A stretch of DNA of 64,000 bases from positions 620,001 to 684,000 of the forward strand of contig NZ_JBBJCN010000001.1 in the NCBI RefSeq assembly GCF_037622515.1. The letters are read 5' to 3'. Under the pieces are notes generated by a model. The model was not told the DNA's origin. It was given only the letters and a program-made list of their open reading frames with translations, and searched no databases. The DNA comes from Paradesertivirga superstes. Lineage in GTDB: Bacteria; Bacteroidota; Bacteroidia; Sphingobacteriales; Sphingobacteriaceae. Below are positions 42,633-51,726 of the stretch, piece by piece; position 1 is the stretch's first letter; every line of letters starts with the position of its first letter. The position numbers were made by a program, and so were the translations under genes.

Positions 42633-44435
42633 TTAACTTTCCTTTTCCGTCAAAGCCTCGGCTTTTTTTAACAGTATCCCTATGATAATTTCCATAGAAG
42701 CATTTGGATGCTCTTTGATAACCTCAAATAACAATCCACGCAGGCGGAAAATCATTCCGGGAAAAGACCTTTGAATTTTGATTAACGAACGGTTGTTCCC
42801 AGTACTAGTATGGACATTGAAATTACGGATCGCGTAGGCTTCAGTTAGAATCCCATGATAATATAGCCTTGCCCTTTCGTAATAAGCGCCATCGATTACC
42901 CGGTCATGTTCTTTTAGTAATTCCTGCACAAAAGGGTATTGCAACTTTCGCAAAGGCGCAGGTACCTTTTTTCTGATCATCTGATTACGAATAAGGGGCA
43001 TCCGCTTATAATCCACACCGAGACGCTGATATCCGCCGTTCAATAAATCAAAAGCATGTATCAACGTTTTAAATATTCGGCTGTCCGAGGTCGTCTTTTC
43101 ATTGATGAGTAAAATCCGGGAAACAATATTTTTTACCTGTTTTTCCCCATCGTAATTAAGCGGAATTAATGATTCAAGATATTGCCAGTATTCGCTCATT
43201 ATACCGGATTTTAGCGCTCGTATAAGCTGTGGCTCGATTGAAAATATATGTTGGGTTGCGGGGCTTATTTTACATTTAGCAAGCGCTTTAAAAACATTAT
43301 TATTTTGTAAGATATCTAGCTGATAACCCTGAAACTTTGTAGGGCCTGTTCTAAAAGCGGAAGTGCCGCCATGGAACTTCCATCCGTGAGTTGCAGTAAC
43401 GAAACTATCAGTATGATCAACCTCGAGGTTGCGTTCCAACAATGCTGACACATAATCTAATTGCTCACGAACGACTGCCCGCATTTTATACTTAATATTA
43501 AAATAGGAAAACCATTCTAACTTCGTCGCTATGTAAAAGCAGTCTTCTTTTTTGAAAAACTCTTTAAAATCGATTTTGCTCTCTGGAATTGAATTCTTTA
43601 CCTTTTGAATTTTAGACGCATCACAGCCTAAGAAAAACGCCCCATTGTATTGAAACTCAAAATCCTCAGGTAAACTAACACTGCCAAATACGCGCATGAT
43701 GATAATTCCTTTATTGGGATTTTCCTGCATGACACTTTTAAAACCTCTGATCTGATTTTCAAGCGATCTTTTGTTTAGATAAGACTTACGCTCGCTTTTC
43801 TTTACCTCTGCGGGGAATGGGAACTGCCTTTCCTCATAGTCTTTCATATCACGGTCTTTGATATCTCGGTTATAAAAAATGCGGTTGATAACTTCATTCA
43901 AATCGTTAAAAGACTTGCCGCTGAAATAACCTTCTGAAACCATTAATTTAGCCAATAAATTAAGCTTTTCAATATGCTCATGCTCTTCGAGAGGTTGTAC
44001 ACACAGGAAAATTGACACAAGCCATTTAATTAAATTCTCCGGCATGTGAAACCGTAGTTCTTCTAATAGTTTCTCCAGCGCTTTGACAAAACTGGCCTGG
44101 TTTAGAAGCTGCTTCTTTTTTTCCTTGTCGTTACCTGTTGCCTTGTAAGCTTTAATTACCTTATAAACATTTTTATATGCCGGATAGTCGGACCACATAT
44201 CTTCATCATCACTGAAATATTCATGAGCGAAGTAATTGTCAAAATAAACAATGCGGTACTCGGGATCTCTTGTGAGTTGAAAATGGACTTTTTCGATCAG
44301 GGATAGTTGGTTTTCCAATTCCATGTGCCATTCCGTGCCGCCATAAGCTATGTGATGATTAAACCTGTCAATAAAATAATTGACCTTCGCTTCAACATCG
44401 GAGTTCTCATTTGTGATTCGGTGTATTCCTGGCAT
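42633..44435 (-). CDS. Large protein with C-terminal RNxxxH motif, function unknown
   Basis: A 600-aa protein from ATG 44435 (MPGIHRITNENSDVEAKV). An alternative first Met at 44534 adds 33 hydrophobic residues that look like read-through of noncoding sequence. No clear known domain in the first 500 residues, apart from a helical N-terminal half and a central beta-rich part (GIIIMRVFGSVSLPEDFEFQ). Near the C-terminus, YAIRNFNVHTSTGNNRSLI contains RNFNVH (about residue 542), a candidate HEPN RNxxxH, followed by helices. Its place beside the nuclease cluster suggests a defence function, but this is inference. Confidence 0.55.
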   Translation of the reverse strand: MPGIHRITNENSDVEAKVNYFIDRFNHHIAYGGTEWHMELENQLSLIEKVHFQLTRDPEYRIVYFDNYFAHEYFSDDEDMWSDYPAYKNVYKVIKAYKATGNDKEKKKQLLNQASFVKALEKLLEELRFHMPENLIKWLVSIFLCVQPLEEHEHIEKLNLLAKLMVSEGYFSGKSFNDLNEVINRIFYNRDIKDRDMKDYEERQFPFPAEVKKSERKSYLNKRSLENQIRGFKSVMQENPNKGIIIMRVFGSVSLPEDFEFQYNGAFFLGCDASKIQKVKNSIPESKIDFKEFFKKEDCFYIATKLEWFSYFNIKYKMRAVVREQLDYVSALLERNLEVDHTDSFVTATHGWKFHGGTSAFRTGPTKFQGYQLDILQNNNVFKALAKCKISPATQHIFSIEPQLIRALKSGIMSEYWQYLESLIPLNYDGEKQVKNIVSRILLINEKTTSDSRIFKTLIHAFDLLNGGYQRLGVDYKRMPLIRNQMIRKKVPAPLRKLQYPFVQELLKEHDRVIDGAYYERARLYYHGILTEAYAIRNFNVHTSTGNNRSLIKIQRSFPGMIFRLRGLLFEVIKEHPNASMEIIIGILLKKAEALTEKES

Positions 44436-44534
44436 AATTGTTTTCAAACCGAAGATACGTATAATCCCAAACGTTGGAAGGAAGGCGGTAAAAGACAACT
44501 GAATAATGTATAAAACCAAGTCAAATTGCCTCAA

Positions 44535-44840
44535 ATGAATTGCCTACTTTTGTTAATGCAAGACTACAGTGCGGGTGTGCAAATATTCCCGAAAACCTTT
44601 TTCATCAATTAAATGCTTTCGGAAGAAAAGGACTTAAAAGACGTAATTTCCTAGATCTAGGAGATGAGCCAGAAGCCTTTATATCAAGACGAGCACGGTG
44701 ATTGACGAATGGATCGACAGCTAATATTGAATTCTTTTGCTATCTCCATATGGGTATATCCATTAAAACAGAAGTAATGATTAGTTCAAAATGTTGAAAA
44801 TGAATTCTTCGATGATGACTAAATAAAGATTCCAGAAGGG
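44535..44840. other. Gap with a helix-turn-helix remnant
   Basis: No intact gene. The minus strand carries a short start-less stretch reading NGYTHMEIAKEFNISCRSIRQS, typical of a helix-turn-helix from a transposase or sigma-like protein, interrupted by stops. It is probably the remains of an insertion sequence or regulator. Confidence 0.4.
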
Positions 44841-45311
44841 CTATATAAGCCCTTCATCTGCAAAAGAGAAATAACTATCTGCAGTTAAAATAATATGGTC
44901 AAGAACTGCTATATCCAGCAATTCACCACCATTTTTAATCTTCCTTGTTAAATTCAAATCAGCTTGACTTGGCTTCAAATTACCGGAAGGATGGTTATGG
45001 CTTAGGATTATTGAACTTGCACAAGCTTTTAATGCAATTGAAAAAATCACCTTTGGATCTGCAACAGTCCCTGCAAATCCTCCGGTCGACACTTCAGATA
45101 TCCCAAGCACTTTATTAGCTCTGTTTAATAATACGATTTTGAATTGCTCCTGTAATTCTAGTTTATTTTGATCCCAGTTATGGTATAATATGGAATGTAA
45201 ATCTTTAGAACATGAGATCTGTGGTCTTTCACATGCCTTGAACTTAGGTTTATAACTGATATTGATTTCTGATACCTGGAACAATGAAATCTGACTTTGA
45301 AGCTTTTCCAT
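44841..45311 (-). CDS. RadC-family JAB domain protein of mobile element
   Basis: A 156-aa protein with a complete JAMM metal motif: Glu earlier in QEQFKIVLLNRANKV-type region and SHNHPSGNLKPSQAD (H-x-H-x7-S-x2-D). RadC-like proteins of this short form are common on Bacteroidota conjugative elements, not the DNA-repair locus; their role is unclear. The 5' flank (45312-45520) is unusually structured. It lies on the same strand as the histone-like gene. Confidence 0.9.
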   Translation of the reverse strand: MEKLQSQISLFQVSEINISYKPKFKACERPQISCSKDLHSILYHNWDQNKLELQEQFKIVLLNRANKVLGISEVSTGGFAGTVADPKVIFSIALKACASSIILSHNHPSGNLKPSQADLNLTRKIKNGGELLDIAVLDHIILTADSYFSFADEGLI

Positions 45312-45344
45312 AATAGTTGATTTAAAGATTGTGAATTAATTATG

Positions 45345-45480
45345 GCGCTCTCAAAGCCACTATGCCGGACTAAGGGCAAGGTGGAGATTTTAAAAATGTG
45401 GTGGGTTCCCCCTGGGATACCCATTTTTCAAATACAACCTTGGCGACAGCGAACCCATGTTCGGGATATGGGGCTACCTT
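45345..45480. other. Structured noncoding region upstream of radC
   Basis: Several pairable blocks occur in about 130 nt: AAAAATG...GGG with CCCATTTTT (45395-45428), and CCCAT/ATGGG flanking a TTCGGGAT loop (about 45450-45468). The coding potential in any frame is poor. I recall similar sequence next to radC on other Bacteroidota mobile elements; role unknown (leader RNA or transfer-associated site). Confidence 0.45.
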
Positions 45481-45516
45481 TGTGTCAATAATTGATGCTT
45501 AAATTTCGTTCAATAA

Positions 45517-45547
45517 AAAAAGGAGCCCGATTTTGAGCTCCTTTTAA
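45517..45547. terminator. Hairpin terminator 3' of the histone-like gene
   Basis: AAAAGGAGC and GCTCCTTTT pair with an about 10-nt loop; flanking A and T runs allow termination on either strand. It lies directly downstream of the minus-strand histone-like gene. Confidence 0.75.
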
Positions 45548-45565
45548 ATATCTGCAATTCGATTC

Positions 45566-45745
45566 TTATTCAGCTTTATTTTTAATTTCAGTTACCTCTT
45601 TTCTCATGTCTGAAGCAAGTGTCTTGATATCTTGTAAACCTTTGCGAACTCGTGTTCCTGCAGCGCTTACGCCTTTGTTATAAAATTTGTCAGCATCTTC
45701 TTCTATAGATGCAAGTAGTTCTTTTAATTGATTATAATTTTTCAT
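45566..45745 (-). CDS. Histone H1-like small basic protein
   Basis: A 59-aa lysine-rich protein beginning MKNYNQLKELLASIEEDADK and containing GVSAAGTRVRKGLQDIK, then a helix ending KNKAE. The AAGTRVRKGLQD block is the hallmark of Bacteroidota histone H1/Hc1-like nucleoid proteins. It should bind DNA non-specifically. Such genes are frequent on conjugative elements in this phylum, consistent with the tra genes further right. It is short enough to be missed by length cut-offs. A terminator hairpin follows at 45517-45547. Confidence 0.85.
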   Translation of the reverse strand: MKNYNQLKELLASIEEDADKFYNKGVSAAGTRVRKGLQDIKTLASDMRKEVTEIKNKAE

Positions 45746-46443
45746 GTCATGGATTTAGGCTGCCAATATATTGATTTCTATCATTTGATTTGCTTTTCTG
45801 TTAAATTCTTGGAAAATCTCCTGTATACCAGCCCCGTATTTTTTTCATTTTTAAAAACTTAGATGATAAAAAATACGGGGCTACCGGCAAGTTCTACACA
45901 AAAAGGGTGCGGTCTTCCTTTTAATTGACAATCCTTGACTCTTTAAAATCTGGCATTGTTCTCCTTTGGCTTTTGGTAGAAGCTAAAAAAAGCGCGGTGG
46001 GCTGGCCAGGCAAAGCTTTGAGGCTAAAAAATACAACCCGCAACGAAGTAAGGTGTGGAGATTTTTTTGTCCAAACCCGAAGGGCTCGGCCTTACCTGCT
46101 GAAGAGGTTTAACTTTGCGGATCAAAAGCCAAAATGGGGCACTTTGATTGTTCCAAACAAAATATACCCATTGCAGAAGAAACAAAATCTTTGTTAGTAA
46201 TTTCAGCGTATCAAATGCGTAATTTCGCAAACTTAAGGGTATAACAGAGCCCATGTACTTTTAGACCTGTCAAATGAAACCCGTAGTCTTTTTAGGCAAA
46301 CCACTATCACCAAAAATAGTACAGAATCTTTATTTAAAATATTAAAGCTGTTTGACCAGATTCAAGACAAACGCTACTGAATTCAGTTATTGATGATAAT
46401 CTATTGAAAACGCGCTTCATCTTCGTTAAAAAATGAGACGAAA
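45746..46443. other. 698-bp noncoding region with long hairpin
   Basis: A perfect 15-bp inverted repeat AGCCCCGTATTTTTT (45830-45844) / 45868-45882 encloses 23 nt. From about 45960 to 46190 the sequence is GC-rich in blocks and reads in some frames as mobile-element-like protein text on both strands (for example SAVGWPGKALRL on the plus strand from 45925), but neither strand has convincing codon structure. I regard it as conserved noncoding element DNA, possibly transfer- or replication-related. Confidence 0.45.
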
Positions 46444-47622
46444 ATGAAAAAATCAGCTACAACCTTTTTCCTAACCCTAATTACCAGCTGCTGCATGGCA
46501 CAGAAGATTGACACCTCGGCACTAAACATTCTCCAAAAGTCATGGGACAAGTTCGCCGCGATGGAAACCATCCCTTACCGTATGCGCTTTGTTGATACAA
46601 TGATGAGAGAAAATCAACTAAACATTCAGTGGAGTAACATACGCGGGACGGTAAAAAAGAATGCCTATTGGTACTTCAAAATCAATGATAAATTGGAATG
46701 GCTAATTCGCGGAGATACTTTATATAAAAAACGTACCGATGCAAGTGGAGTGACCTTTACCACGCAATGGAACAGACACGAAATAGCTAGCAGAAACATT
46801 AATAATATTTTGGGAAACGTGCGTCCGGCTTTAAACAATAGGATTGCCTCACTCAACTTCGTCCGGGACACCTCAGATGGGGATTTCTATGTTATTGACG
46901 AGGTTTATAAAAGATTTGATGAAGGAACTGAAATACAAAACTTACTTCATTATGAAAGATACTTTATCGACAGAAAAAGCCTTTTCGCCTCACGAAGAAT
47001 AAAGTATGGAAAAAGCCTATTAAAAGGTGAGGAGCAGACGGATATTTATGATTTTTCTGCTTCGCTTGATAGCAGTCCGATATCTTTTAATCCTGCGGTC
47101 TTTTTTTTTGCTTCGGCTGAATCGGAAGAAAATCTTCTCGCCAGTCTGAGGATAGGAACAATAGCTCCGCCTTTTAAAGCAACCGATGTGAGAACAGGAA
47201 AATCCGTTAGCCTCGAGGCGCTTAACGGGAAGATTGTGCTGCTGGATTTCTGGTATCTTGCATGCATGCCCTGCCGAATACTCATGCCCAAACTTCAGAA
47301 ACTACAGGAAAAATTCGGAAAAGAAAATGTTGTTGTTGTTGGCATCAATGTAAGAGATAACGGTCCTAGGTCGATTACCAAATTTTTAGAGGAGAAGAAA
47401 ATTCGTTATTCGCAATACTACCAGCCTGGGCAATTGTTGGCATGGGACTATAAACTAAAGGCTTTTCCAACTACATTAGTGCTCGGCAGAGACGGCAAAG
47501 TTAAACTGGCAGAGATTGGAGCGGATGAAGGTACAGAGCAGAAACTAGAATTGGCGATAAGAAGAGAATTGGACTTGAAGCCAGTGATTTCTAACACTGC
47601 TAGCGCAAAAAAGACACCGTGA
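46444..47622 (+). CDS. TlpA-like thioredoxin-fold protein with N-terminal domain
   Basis: A 392-aa exported protein. Residues 1-19 are a signal peptide (LITSCCMAQ). Residues about 20-235 form a beta-rich domain of unknown role. Residues about 240-385 are an AhpC-TSA/redoxin domain: IGTIAPPFKATDVRTGKSVS, then LLDFWYLACMPCRILMPKLQ with redox motif CMPC, GINVRDNGPRSI, and the cis-Pro region in AFPTTLVLG. A periplasmic disulphide reductase role is likely. The following kinase gene begins within 25 nt and the regulator overlaps it, so the three are probably one operon. Confidence 0.87.
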   Translation: MKKSATTFFLTLITSCCMAQKIDTSALNILQKSWDKFAAMETIPYRMRFVDTMMRENQLNIQWSNIRGTVKKNAYWYFKINDKLEWLIRGDTLYKKRTDASGVTFTTQWNRHEIASRNINNILGNVRPALNNRIASLNFVRDTSDGDFYVIDEVYKRFDEGTEIQNLLHYERYFIDRKSLFASRRIKYGKSLLKGEEQTDIYDFSASLDSSPISFNPAVFFFASAESEENLLASLRIGTIAPPFKATDVRTGKSVSLEALNGKIVLLDFWYLACMPCRILMPKLQKLQEKFGKENVVVVGINVRDNGPRSITKFLEEKKIRYSQYYQPGQLLAWDYKLKAFPTTLVLGRDGKVKLAEIGADEGTEQKLELAIRRELDLKPVISNTASAKKTP

Positions 47623-47645
47623 GGGCCGGCTGTAAACAGAAAGAA

Positions 47646-49388
47646 ATGAAACACATATTTATACCGATAGTATTCATCCTGATTGCCGGGCAGCATGGAT
47701 ATAGTCAGCAGGAAAGCGCTTCTGCAGCCTTTACACACGTTGATGTCAAGAAAAAAAATGGTGGCAAGATATGTGATACTTGCCAGGCAAATTTTGTACA
47801 TAGTGCCGAAGCTGAATTCAGCTACGTGATTACAGGAGCGGGACGTACTCCGGAACGCTTCTCGCGTTCACGACGTAGTTTTAAATCTAGCAGAGAAATA
47901 ATACGGCCAGCATCTCTGTTCTACATCTCCCAAAGAAATATCGGGATAAGCTTTCTGCCGAATTTCATACAGGCGAAAGGAAAAAGAAAGCAGCTTTATC
48001 GAAATTTTGGTGGCGAGGACTATACGAATCTGGAATTTCAGGCCGAACAGAACAGCAGGGTTATCAGGCAGTGGACGCCACTTTATACCCTCGGAGAAGA
48101 CCAGGACTATGCAATACTGGGAACTAAGGATATCTCGAACGGAATAGTTTCAATGCCCTGGAAGCAAACATTTCATGCGGGAAACTTTAACCTTAATATC
48201 GGGGATACGTTGAATATTACTGTCCGTAACATCCTGTCAAAGAAGATAATACAAACCATAATTATCTTCCGCGCAATAGACAAGGCGAACAATTTTATGT
48301 ATTACCAGCTACCATTAACGTCCGATCGGTTCAGCGTTAATCTTCAGAATATCCTCAATGTAAGCTCTGGTATACCGGCAGTTTACCGGGGGGATTCATC
48401 CACTATATTCGAAAAAGATTACGGTTCGATAGGCCTTTTGAGATTTGGTGATTTAAATAGAAATGATGTTATTCAATATTCATCATCTGAAAACAATTAT
48501 GCCACCTGGGATCCGATAAAGCCCGAAGGCCCGGGAGGAGCTTTTATAGTTTTGAGCAATGATATGGAGGCTGGCAAAGATCAAGAAATTAATCTCAGGT
48601 ACATGAGCCAGCCAGAAACGGTGCACACAATAACCATTAGAGTTAAACCGCGACCTTTTCGAATTCCCTGGGCCAGAATAGCACTTATCAGTATCTTACT
48701 TCTGACTATCGGAGGAATTTGGTTTTATATACGCGATAAAAGGAACAAGAGGAAACTGGCCATGCTCAGAAGTAAAAACGAGAATATAGAAATCCGCCTT
48801 TCACTATTGAGCGGCCAGCTTAACCCACATTTTCTATTCAATTCATTAAACGCAATACAGGGCACAATTAATAGCAGCAACCCTGGGCGTGCCAATACTT
48901 ATATCGGTAATGTCGCAAGTTTTATGCGCGATGTAATGGATAATGGCAAGAAGGAATTTATATCTCTGAAAGAAGAACTTAAACTTGAAGTAGATTACTT
49001 AAAGCTTGAACAAGAAAGAATGGATTTCTTCTATTTCATAACTGTCGCACCAAGTCTTGACCCATCACAAATTGATTTTCCTCCCCTCTTGCTGCAACCC
49101 GTGCTTGAGAACAGTATTCGGCATGCCTTTAGCACAGTCCTTCCTGTTCCTGCGATAACTGTCAATATTTCAAGGAGCGACACCACACTCTGCGTTGAGG
49201 TTTCCGACAACGGTATTGCTGACTGGAATACAGCTGGATTAAAGGAAGGACATGGCTTATCGCTCATAAGAAAACGTATTTCTGTTTACAATGAGAAACT
49301 CGAAGCTATGTCTATTCAAATGCAGATAAAGTATCAGGATGGAGAAGGCACAATCACTACCTTTACTTTTCAAAACTGGCTGGCATGA
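47646..49388 (+). CDS. LytS-type (PF06580) membrane histidine kinase
   Basis: A 580-aa protein from ATG 47646 with signal peptide (FIPIVFILIAGQHGYSQ); a GTG at 47619 overlapping the upstream TGA is an alternative. A periplasmic region of about 320 residues is followed by one TM helix at about 345-365 (IALISILLLTIGGIWFYI) and a His_kinase domain with LSGQLNPHFLFNSLNAIQG (phospho-His), LEQERMDFF and the ATPase part LLLQPVLENSIRHAF, VSDNGIADWN, GHGLSLI. It pairs with the LytTR regulator that begins in its stop codon (ATGA). Confidence 0.9.
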   Translation: MKHIFIPIVFILIAGQHGYSQQESASAAFTHVDVKKKNGGKICDTCQANFVHSAEAEFSYVITGAGRTPERFSRSRRSFKSSREIIRPASLFYISQRNIGISFLPNFIQAKGKRKQLYRNFGGEDYTNLEFQAEQNSRVIRQWTPLYTLGEDQDYAILGTKDISNGIVSMPWKQTFHAGNFNLNIGDTLNITVRNILSKKIIQTIIIFRAIDKANNFMYYQLPLTSDRFSVNLQNILNVSSGIPAVYRGDSSTIFEKDYGSIGLLRFGDLNRNDVIQYSSSENNYATWDPIKPEGPGGAFIVLSNDMEAGKDQEINLRYMSQPETVHTITIRVKPRPFRIPWARIALISILLLTIGGIWFYIRDKRNKRKLAMLRSKNENIEIRLSLLSGQLNPHFLFNSLNAIQGTINSSNPGRANTYIGNVASFMRDVMDNGKKEFISLKEELKLEVDYLKLEQERMDFFYFITVAPSLDPSQIDFPPLLLQPVLENSIRHAFSTVLPVPAITVNISRSDTTLCVEVSDNGIADWNTAGLKEGHGLSLIRKRISVYNEKLEAMSIQMQIKYQDGEGTITTFTFQNWLA

Positions 49389-50131
49389 ACAACCTTAGCT
49401 GCTATATTGTAGACGATGAAGTGACTGCCGTTGACGCGCTCACTTTTCTAATCAAACGCTATTGCCCTTTTTTAACCATCGCAGGAAGTGCTAATTCTAT
49501 AGAGTACGGATATGTGTTCCTTTCCGAATATTCTGTCGACATCTTATTTCTCGATATTCGAATGAAGCAGGAGACGGGCTTCGATCTGTTGAAGTTGCTT
49601 AAAGCGAATTCCGCTCACATCATCTTTGTTACCGCACATGATGAATACGGCATACAGGCCATCAAATTCTCAGCAACCGATTATTTGCTCAAGCCGGTAG
49701 TACCGGAGGAGCTGATTGCTGCCGTACATAAGGTAAGCCAGAAAAAAAAAGCCGGACATCCTGAGCAGGTTGATATGCTGATCCAGTCGTACCAGCAGCA
49801 ACACCTCAACACACAGAGGAGAATTGCCTTAGCAGACCAGAACGAAATCAGGTATGTACTGATAGAAAACATCGTATGCTGCGCTGCCGACAATAGCTAT
49901 ACCAGCTTTTATATTCGCGGGGATAGTAATCCGATTGTAGTTTCCAAATCCATTTCCGAATACGAGCCAATTCTGTCTATATATGGTTTTATCCGTATTC
50001 ACCAGTCGTGGCTTATAAACAAGAACCACATTGAGTCTTTTAAAAAGGCTGACGGTGGTTACCTGATCATGGATAACAAGATGAGCGTTCCTGTAAGCAG
50101 ACAAAGAAAATACCTCCTAAAGGAACTGTGA
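49385..50131 (+). CDS. LytTR-family response regulator
   Basis: A 248-aa regulator. REC domain (about 1-120): CYIVDDEVTAVDAL (acidic pocket), ILFLDIRMKQETGFDLL (phospho-Asp in LDIRM), IIFVTAHDEYGIQAIKFSATDYLLKPV. LytTR DNA-binding domain (about 140-245): RIALADQNEIRYVLIENIVCC, FIRIHQSWLINKNHIESF and VPVSRQRKYLLKEL. It is co-translated with the kinase (4-nt overlap). Its target sites are unknown; the repeated TCTCAAAAAACGAT motif just downstream is a candidate to test. Confidence 0.92.
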   Translation: MNNLSCYIVDDEVTAVDALTFLIKRYCPFLTIAGSANSIEYGYVFLSEYSVDILFLDIRMKQETGFDLLKLLKANSAHIIFVTAHDEYGIQAIKFSATDYLLKPVVPEELIAAVHKVSQKKKAGHPEQVDMLIQSYQQQHLNTQRRIALADQNEIRYVLIENIVCCAADNSYTSFYIRGDSNPIVVSKSISEYEPILSIYGFIRIHQSWLINKNHIESFKKADGGYLIMDNKMSVPVSRQRKYLLKEL

Positions 50132-50464
50132 CTTTGTTTGCCCCTTTCTAAAGTTCTGGTAATTAAAAGAAAGTTAAAAGCGTTGAAGAATGCCACAATC
50201 CCACTGACCCTTCAAGACTTTTTACAGGAAAAATAAAAAGGTCGAAAGCTTTACCGATAGAAACCAGACCGCTTGAAAACTTTTACCTGGCACTAACCGG
50301 CCTCAACGAACAACGTAAACGTACCAACCATTAAAGCTAACTTTAATCATTGGTCTCAAAAAACGATAGTACTCTTAACATAAGTGAAATATATACGCTA
50401 TTGGTTGCGTATATTCGCTACTCAGCGGTAATTTTAATACGACGCCTAAAAAGGACAAAATCAA
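50132..50464 (+). other. 333-bp gap with coding remnant and first copy of 14-bp motif
   Basis: A start-less plus-strand frame (about 50163-50335) reads ECHNPTDPSRLFTGKIK and, further on, RPLENFYLALTGLNEQRK, ending in TAA. It looks like the 3' end of a lost gene; family not recognised. TCTCAAAAAACGAT copy 1 lies at 50354-50367, about 100 bp before the next gene. Confidence 0.4.
50354..50367 (+). repeat. TCTCAAAAAACGAT motif, copy 1
   Basis: Exact 14-bp copy, in the context GGTCTCAAAAAACGATAGTA, upstream of the 277-aa gene. See the other copies near 51656, 52319, 55658 and 58309. Confidence 0.8.
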
Positions 50465-51298
50465 ATGATAAAAAGGAATTATTATTCCGTTAGAACAGGA
50501 AAAATTACTCCAGACCAACAAGTAAATTTTGATGTGCTCAAAAAGATATTTTCCGTGACTTATAACAAACTTAATTCCGAGGGCTATTTTCAAAAATATT
50601 TCGGTGTAGACTGCTCAGATGGATACATGCCTGGTGAATTAGGTGAAGAAATTGAAGCGATGATGTTTGTCAATCTTAGGAAAGACAACCTTTACCCAAT
50701 AAATAAAAACCTTCCAAACTACACAGAAGACGACTTTTTTGATGTAATTGAATTCTTACACGACCATTGTTCGAAAGGATTAAATGGACATTATCACAAC
50801 TGGAATAACTGTGGTTATCATTATGAAGAGTTCAATGACCTTGAAGGTCAAAGACATTTCAGAGAACTACTAAATCCAATATTAAAAGAATACCTAGACG
50901 GCTTCGAGATATCCGAGAATGGAGAAATTCTTATTTTATCAGATAGTGGTCTATCGAACTTGTTTGAAGCAGATATACCAACAAATGACAAAGAAAATAT
51001 ATCTAAAAAAATTAATTCAGCTATAAACAAGTTTAGACGACATAAATCAACGCTTGATGACAGAAGAGAAGCAATTAGGGAGTTGGCTGATGTTTTAGAG
51101 TTTTTAAGACCTACTATTAAAGCGCATTTAAACAAGAAAGATGAGAACGATATTTTCAATATAGCTAACAATTTTGGAATAAGGCATCATAATAAAGACC
51201 AGCAAACTGAATATGATAAAGCAATTTGGTATAGCTGGATTTTTTACTACTACTTAGCAACCTTGCACGCTGTATTGAGAATGACCAATAAGAAATAA
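50465..51298 (+). CDS. Unknown 277-aa protein with GIRHHN motif
   Basis: I do not recognise the family. It is soluble and rich in Asn/Asp/Lys. The C-terminal third is helical with DVLEFLRPTIKAHLNKKDEN, then NNFGIRHHNKDQQTEYDKA and WYSWIFYYYLATLHAVLRM. The (F)GIRHHN block followed by a Trp/Tyr-rich helix recalls helical C-terminal domains of abortive-infection-like proteins, but no catalytic motif is sure. It lies between motif copies 1 and 2, in the same orientation as the other cargo. Confidence 0.6.
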   Translation: MIKRNYYSVRTGKITPDQQVNFDVLKKIFSVTYNKLNSEGYFQKYFGVDCSDGYMPGELGEEIEAMMFVNLRKDNLYPINKNLPNYTEDDFFDVIEFLHDHCSKGLNGHYHNWNNCGYHYEEFNDLEGQRHFRELLNPILKEYLDGFEISENGEILILSDSGLSNLFEADIPTNDKENISKKINSAINKFRRHKSTLDDRREAIRELADVLEFLRPTIKAHLNKKDENDIFNIANNFGIRHHNKDQQTEYDKAIWYSWIFYYYLATLHAVLRMTNKK

Positions 51299-51454
51299 AA
51301 ACTACCGCTAACATCCCCTTGTTGCAATTGCGTGAAATGATTTATTTATAAGCTGCTTTCTATTACACTAGTGCTGGGTTATCGCTGACCTGCTATTAAT
51401 TCCGCAACTGCAACAAGCCTTAATCGTTATGGGCAATATTAAAAAACATATTTA

Positions 51455-51652
51455 GTGCAATACGACCTCGAAAATCAGATTTGGACCGAACAGGACTTCG
51501 ACAACATGGGTTGGCACGACAGCTCGATTTACGGTATCGCTTTCGGCAGACCTTACGAACTATCATTTGACATTGACTATATTTTCAAATGGGTTGAGCC
51601 AACTGCTGCAAATGGCTCCACCTGGTTGATAAACCTATATTTTTTAAAATAG
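51455..51652 (+). pseudogene. Truncated gene fragment (WHDSSIYGIAF)
   Basis: A GTG-started 65-codon frame. Its sequence DNMGWHDSSIYGIAF and ELSFDIDYIFKWVEP resembles the N-terminus of a small Bacteroidota family of unknown function that normally continues for another 60-100 residues; here it diverges after about residue 55 and stops at 51652. The motif copy 2 begins two bases later. I take it as a broken gene. Confidence 0.5.
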
Positions 51653-51655
51653 CAG

Positions 51656-51669
51656 TCTCATAAAACGAT
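51656..51669 (+). repeat. TCTCATAAAACGAT motif, copy 2 (one mismatch)
   Basis: It follows the stop codon of the 65-codon fragment by a few bases and precedes the beta-barrel gene by 57 nt. Confidence 0.7.
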
Positions 51670-51726
51670 GGTACATTGACTATGATATATCGTTATCTTT
51701 AAGCATTAATATTTAATAGAGCAGAC

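Noticed and set aside
45925..46197. Plus-strand frame of 90 codons (SAVGWPGKALRL...)
   Set aside because: Equally long frames exist on the other strand, composition is blocky, and no start context or domain is visible; treated as noncoding element DNA.
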